From Aquimarina agarivorans (GTDB lineage Bacteria; Bacteroidota; Bacteroidia; Flavobacteriales; Flavobacteriaceae), in the NCBI RefSeq assembly GCF_000218485.1, contig NZ_AFPB01000138.1, positions 1 to 64,000 on the forward strand: a DNA stretch of 64,000 bases, written 5' to 3'. Numbering within the stretch: the first letter of the stretch is position 1; every line of letters begins with the position of its first letter. Both the position numbers and the translations under genes were made by a program. The notes under the pieces were generated by a model. It was not told the origin of the DNA, searched no databases, and saw nothing but the letters and a program-made list of their open reading frames with translations. Below are positions 62,421-64,000 of this stretch, piece after piece.

Positions 62421-62726
62421 ATGAGTCAAAAAATTAGAATTAAATTAAAATCTTACGATCACAATTTAGTAGATAAATCTGCTGAAAAGATCGTAAAAAC
62501 AGTAAAAAGTACTGGTGCAGTTGTAACGGGACCTATTCCATTACCAACGCACAAAAAAATATTCACTGTTTTACGTTCGCCACACGTAAACAAAAAATCA
62601 CGTGAGCAGTTTCAATTAAGTTCTTACAAAAGGTTACTTGATATATACAGTTCATCTTCAAAAACAATTGATGCTTTAATGAAGCTTGAATTGCCAAGTG
62701 GAGTTGAGGTTGAAATTAAAGTGTGA
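62421..62726 (+). CDS. rpsJ: 30S ribosomal protein S10
   Basis: This 101-residue protein of the 30S head, also the NusE transcription antitermination factor, opens [20 protein letters not shown]. It has the family segment [20 protein letters not shown] and [14 protein letters not shown]. It is joined to the str unit here. In many bacteria rpsJ leads directly into rplC, but here a terminator and a new promoter separate them. Confidence 0.98.
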   Translation: MSQKIRIKLKSYDHNLVDKSAEKIVKTVKSTGAVVTGPIPLPTHKKIFTVLRSPHVNKKSREQFQLSSYKRLLDIYSSSSKTIDALMKLELPSGVEVEIKV

Positions 62727-62754
62727 TATTTTTTTATCAGTCTTAATAATACTA

Positions 62755-62790
62755 AAAGTCATTCGGAAAATTTTCTGAATGGCTTTTTTT
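62755..62790 (+). terminator. terminator after rpsJ
   Basis: Stem AAGTCATTCGGAAAA / TTTTCTGAATGGCTT has G-U pairs and is followed by seven T. It closes the rpsL-rpsG-fusA-rpsJ unit, allowing rplC to be controlled separately. Confidence 0.8.
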
Positions 62791-62936
62791 ATATGTCTAA
62801 GTGAATAGCAGTGCCGATTTAAATATAAGAGTTAATGTCAAAAGCGATATAGTGACATCGGTGGTGGTTAGTGTTTGTGTTTGGATTCTGAAAAAACAAG
62901 TAATTTACTTTTTTACAAATAATTAGCTATCATAGC

Positions 62937-62967
62937 TTGTTTATTTGAAAATTATTTGTACTTTTGC
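62937..62967 (+). promoter_or_regulatory. promoter of rplC-rplD
   Basis: TTG (62937-62939), 19 bases, TACTTTTGC (62959-62967). The predicted start is near 62973. Confidence 0.85.
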
Positions 62968-62972
62968 AATCC

Positions 62973-63111
62973 AAAATTCTCATAGATTATGAGAATTACA
63001 TGTCCTTTACGCTGCGGGCGGGGGAAAAACGGTAAAAAAATACATTCAAGGTCGGAGGTATTTTCGGCCTTGAATTTTTTTAAATAAATAGTAATAATTA
63101 AATAAGTAAAA
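62973..63111 (+). promoter_or_regulatory. structured leader with attenuator-like hairpin upstream of rplC
   Basis: The leader begins with a perfect hairpin, arms AATTCTCATA / TATGAGAATT (62975-62997). A GC-rich stretch (GCTGCGGGCGGGGG) follows. Next comes a stable hairpin at 63044-63075 (ATTCAAGGTCG / CGGCCTTGAAT) with seven T directly after it (63075-63081): an intrinsic terminator inside the leader, 30 bases before the rplC start. Such an arrangement suggests attenuation of the S10-type operon by a ribosomal protein, possibly L4. The protein is not demonstrated. Confidence 0.65.
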
Positions 63112-63729
63112 ATGTCTGGGTTAATTGGTAAAAAAATTGGCATGACTAGCATCTTTGACGAGAGTGGGAAAAATATTCCGTGTACTGTTTTAGAAGTTGG
63201 GCCATGTGTAGTTACCCAAGTCAGAACTGAGGATGTTGACGGCTATAATGCTGTGCAATTAGGTTTCGATGACAAGGCTGATAAAAATGCTAGTAAAGCG
63301 GCTCAAGGTCACTTTAAAAAAGCTGGTACTACTGTCAAGCGTAAAGTTGTCGAATTTCAAGGTTTTGAGGAGGAGTACAAGTTAGGTGATGTAATCACCG
63401 TGGAGCATTTTGTTGAAGGTGAATTTGTGGATGTATCTGCAACTTCAAAAGGTAAAGGTTTTCAGGGAGTTGTTAAGCGTCACGGATTTGGTGGTGTTGG
63501 ACAAGCAACTCACGGTCAGCACAACCGATTAAGAGCTCCAGGTTCTATTGGTGCTGCTTCATATCCTGCACGTGTATTTAAAGGTATGCGAATGGCAGGT
63601 CAAATGGGTAGCGAAAAAGTAAAAGTTCAAAACTTACGTGTTTTAAAAGTAGTTTCAGATAAGAATTTACTTGTGATCAAAGGATGTGTTCCTGGTCATA
63701 AAAACGCATATGTAACTATTCAGAAATAA
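63112..63729 (+). CDS. rplC: 50S ribosomal protein L3
   Basis: This 205-residue protein near the peptidyl transferase centre opens [20 protein letters not shown]. It has [20 protein letters not shown] and the loop [20 protein letters not shown], reaching into the 50S core; [18 protein letters not shown] follows. It is behind its own promoter and leader rather than fused to the rpsJ transcript. Its stop overlaps the rplD start (TAATG). Confidence 0.98.
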   Translation: MSGLIGKKIGMTSIFDESGKNIPCTVLEVGPCVVTQVRTEDVDGYNAVQLGFDDKADKNASKAAQGHFKKAGTTVKRKVVEFQGFEEEYKLGDVITVEHFVEGEFVDVSATSKGKGFQGVVKRHGFGGVGQATHGQHNRLRAPGSIGAASYPARVFKGMRMAGQMGSEKVKVQNLRVLKVVSDKNLLVIKGCVPGHKNAYVTIQK

Positions 63730-64000
63730 TGAAAGTAGCAGTTTTAGATATCAACGGAAAAGAAACAGGTAGAGAGGCAAACCTTTCTGATGCTGTTTTT
63801 GCTATTGAGCCAAATGATCATGCTGTGTACTTAGATGTAAAGCAATACTTGGCAAACCAACGCCAAGGAACGCACAAGGCTAAAGAAAGAGCTGAGATTA
63901 CTGGTAGTACAAGAAAGATAAAAAAACAAAAAGGAACTGGTACAGCTCGTGCGGGTAGTATCAAATCTGGTGTTTTTAAAGGTGGTGGTCGAATTTTTGG
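63729..64000 (+). CDS. rplD: 50S ribosomal protein L4, 5' part
   Basis: The ATG shares its A with the rplC stop (TAATG). The visible 90 codons read [20 protein letters not shown], then [20 protein letters not shown] and [20 protein letters not shown], then FKGGGRIFG, a normal L4 N-terminus including the basic loop. The gene runs off the window. L4 is the autogenous regulator of the S10 operon in E. coli, relevant to the leader just upstream. Confidence 0.97.
   Translation, partial: MKVAVLDINGKETGREANLSDAVFAIEPNDHAVYLDVKQYLANQRQGTHKAKERAEITGSTRKIKKQKGTGTARAGSIKSGVFKGGGRIF

Larger units (their letters stand above)
62727..63111. other. 385-base region between rpsJ and rplC
   Basis: It contains the rpsJ terminator, the rplC promoter and a structured leader with its own terminator-like hairpin (separate entries). 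Confidence 0.6.

Overview
The window is an AT-rich chromosomal segment of a member of the Bacteroidota, most likely a marine-type Flavobacteriaceae. The evidence is gliding-motility genes gldE and gldD beside ssb and mutY, a LytS/LytTR pair with 2TM domains, DUF4199 and DUF4136 proteins, long alpha-2-macroglobulin and Omp85 genes, and repeated promoters of the Bacteroidota form TTTG-N19-TAnnTTTG. No plasmid, prophage or CRISPR array is visible. I found no tRNA or rRNA gene by eye.

Layout. 1-4.6 kb: a partial TPR-like gene, a LytS-type kinase, a 2TM protein and a LytTR response regulator, then a quinone-reductase-like MDR gene divergent from an HxlR regulator. 5.1-12.2 kb: nudK, rng, a 29-residue basic protein, an HU protein, mutY, ssb, gldE, gldD and a DUF4199 protein. 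12.8-13.8 kb: rplU (L21 with a helix-hairpin-helix tail) and rpmA. 14.2-21.3 kb: an AraC regulator divergent from hemA-hemC-hemD-hemE, then a palindromic repeat array with its REP-associated transposase, hemF, and a BLUF-domain gene overlapping hemF tail to tail. 21.5-27.2 kb: two UDP-amino-sugar genes (wbpB and wbpD types), a glycosyltransferase, a KAS III enzyme, a group III truncated haemoglobin and a SUKH-like protein. 27.3-34 kb: gcvP (frameshifted), a UbiA-like membrane protein, an ECF sigma factor with a small zinc-finger partner, and an M3 peptidase. 34-40.5 kb: two candidate small RNAs, purE, purK, adk, obgE, a DUF4136 lipoprotein and a two-domain globin. 40.7-51.7 kb: two related secreted repeat proteins, a TonB-C-like protein, and a very large alpha-2-macroglobulin gene split by a frameshift. 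51.9-58.8 kb: phzF, a TPR gene, mpl, a group II intron relic with integron-like cassettes, rlmB and an Omp85 protein. 59.3-64 kb: rpsL-rpsG-fusA-rpsJ, then rplC and the start of rplD behind their own promoter and a terminator-like leader.

How it fits together. Much of the window is housekeeping: haem synthesis from glutamyl-tRNA to protoporphyrinogen except hemB, IMP synthesis steps, peptidoglycan recycling and the str/S10 ribosomal operons. The accessory signal sits between these blocks. It comprises the repeat/transposase insertion in the hem operon, the intron-plus-cassette island between mpl and rlmB, the tandem small-transcript units upstream of purE, and the surface-protein cluster. Two large genes, gcvP and the macroglobulin, are each broken by an apparent one-base loss in a poly-A run. 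That may be real mutation, slippage, or homopolymer sequencing error, and the sequence alone cannot decide.
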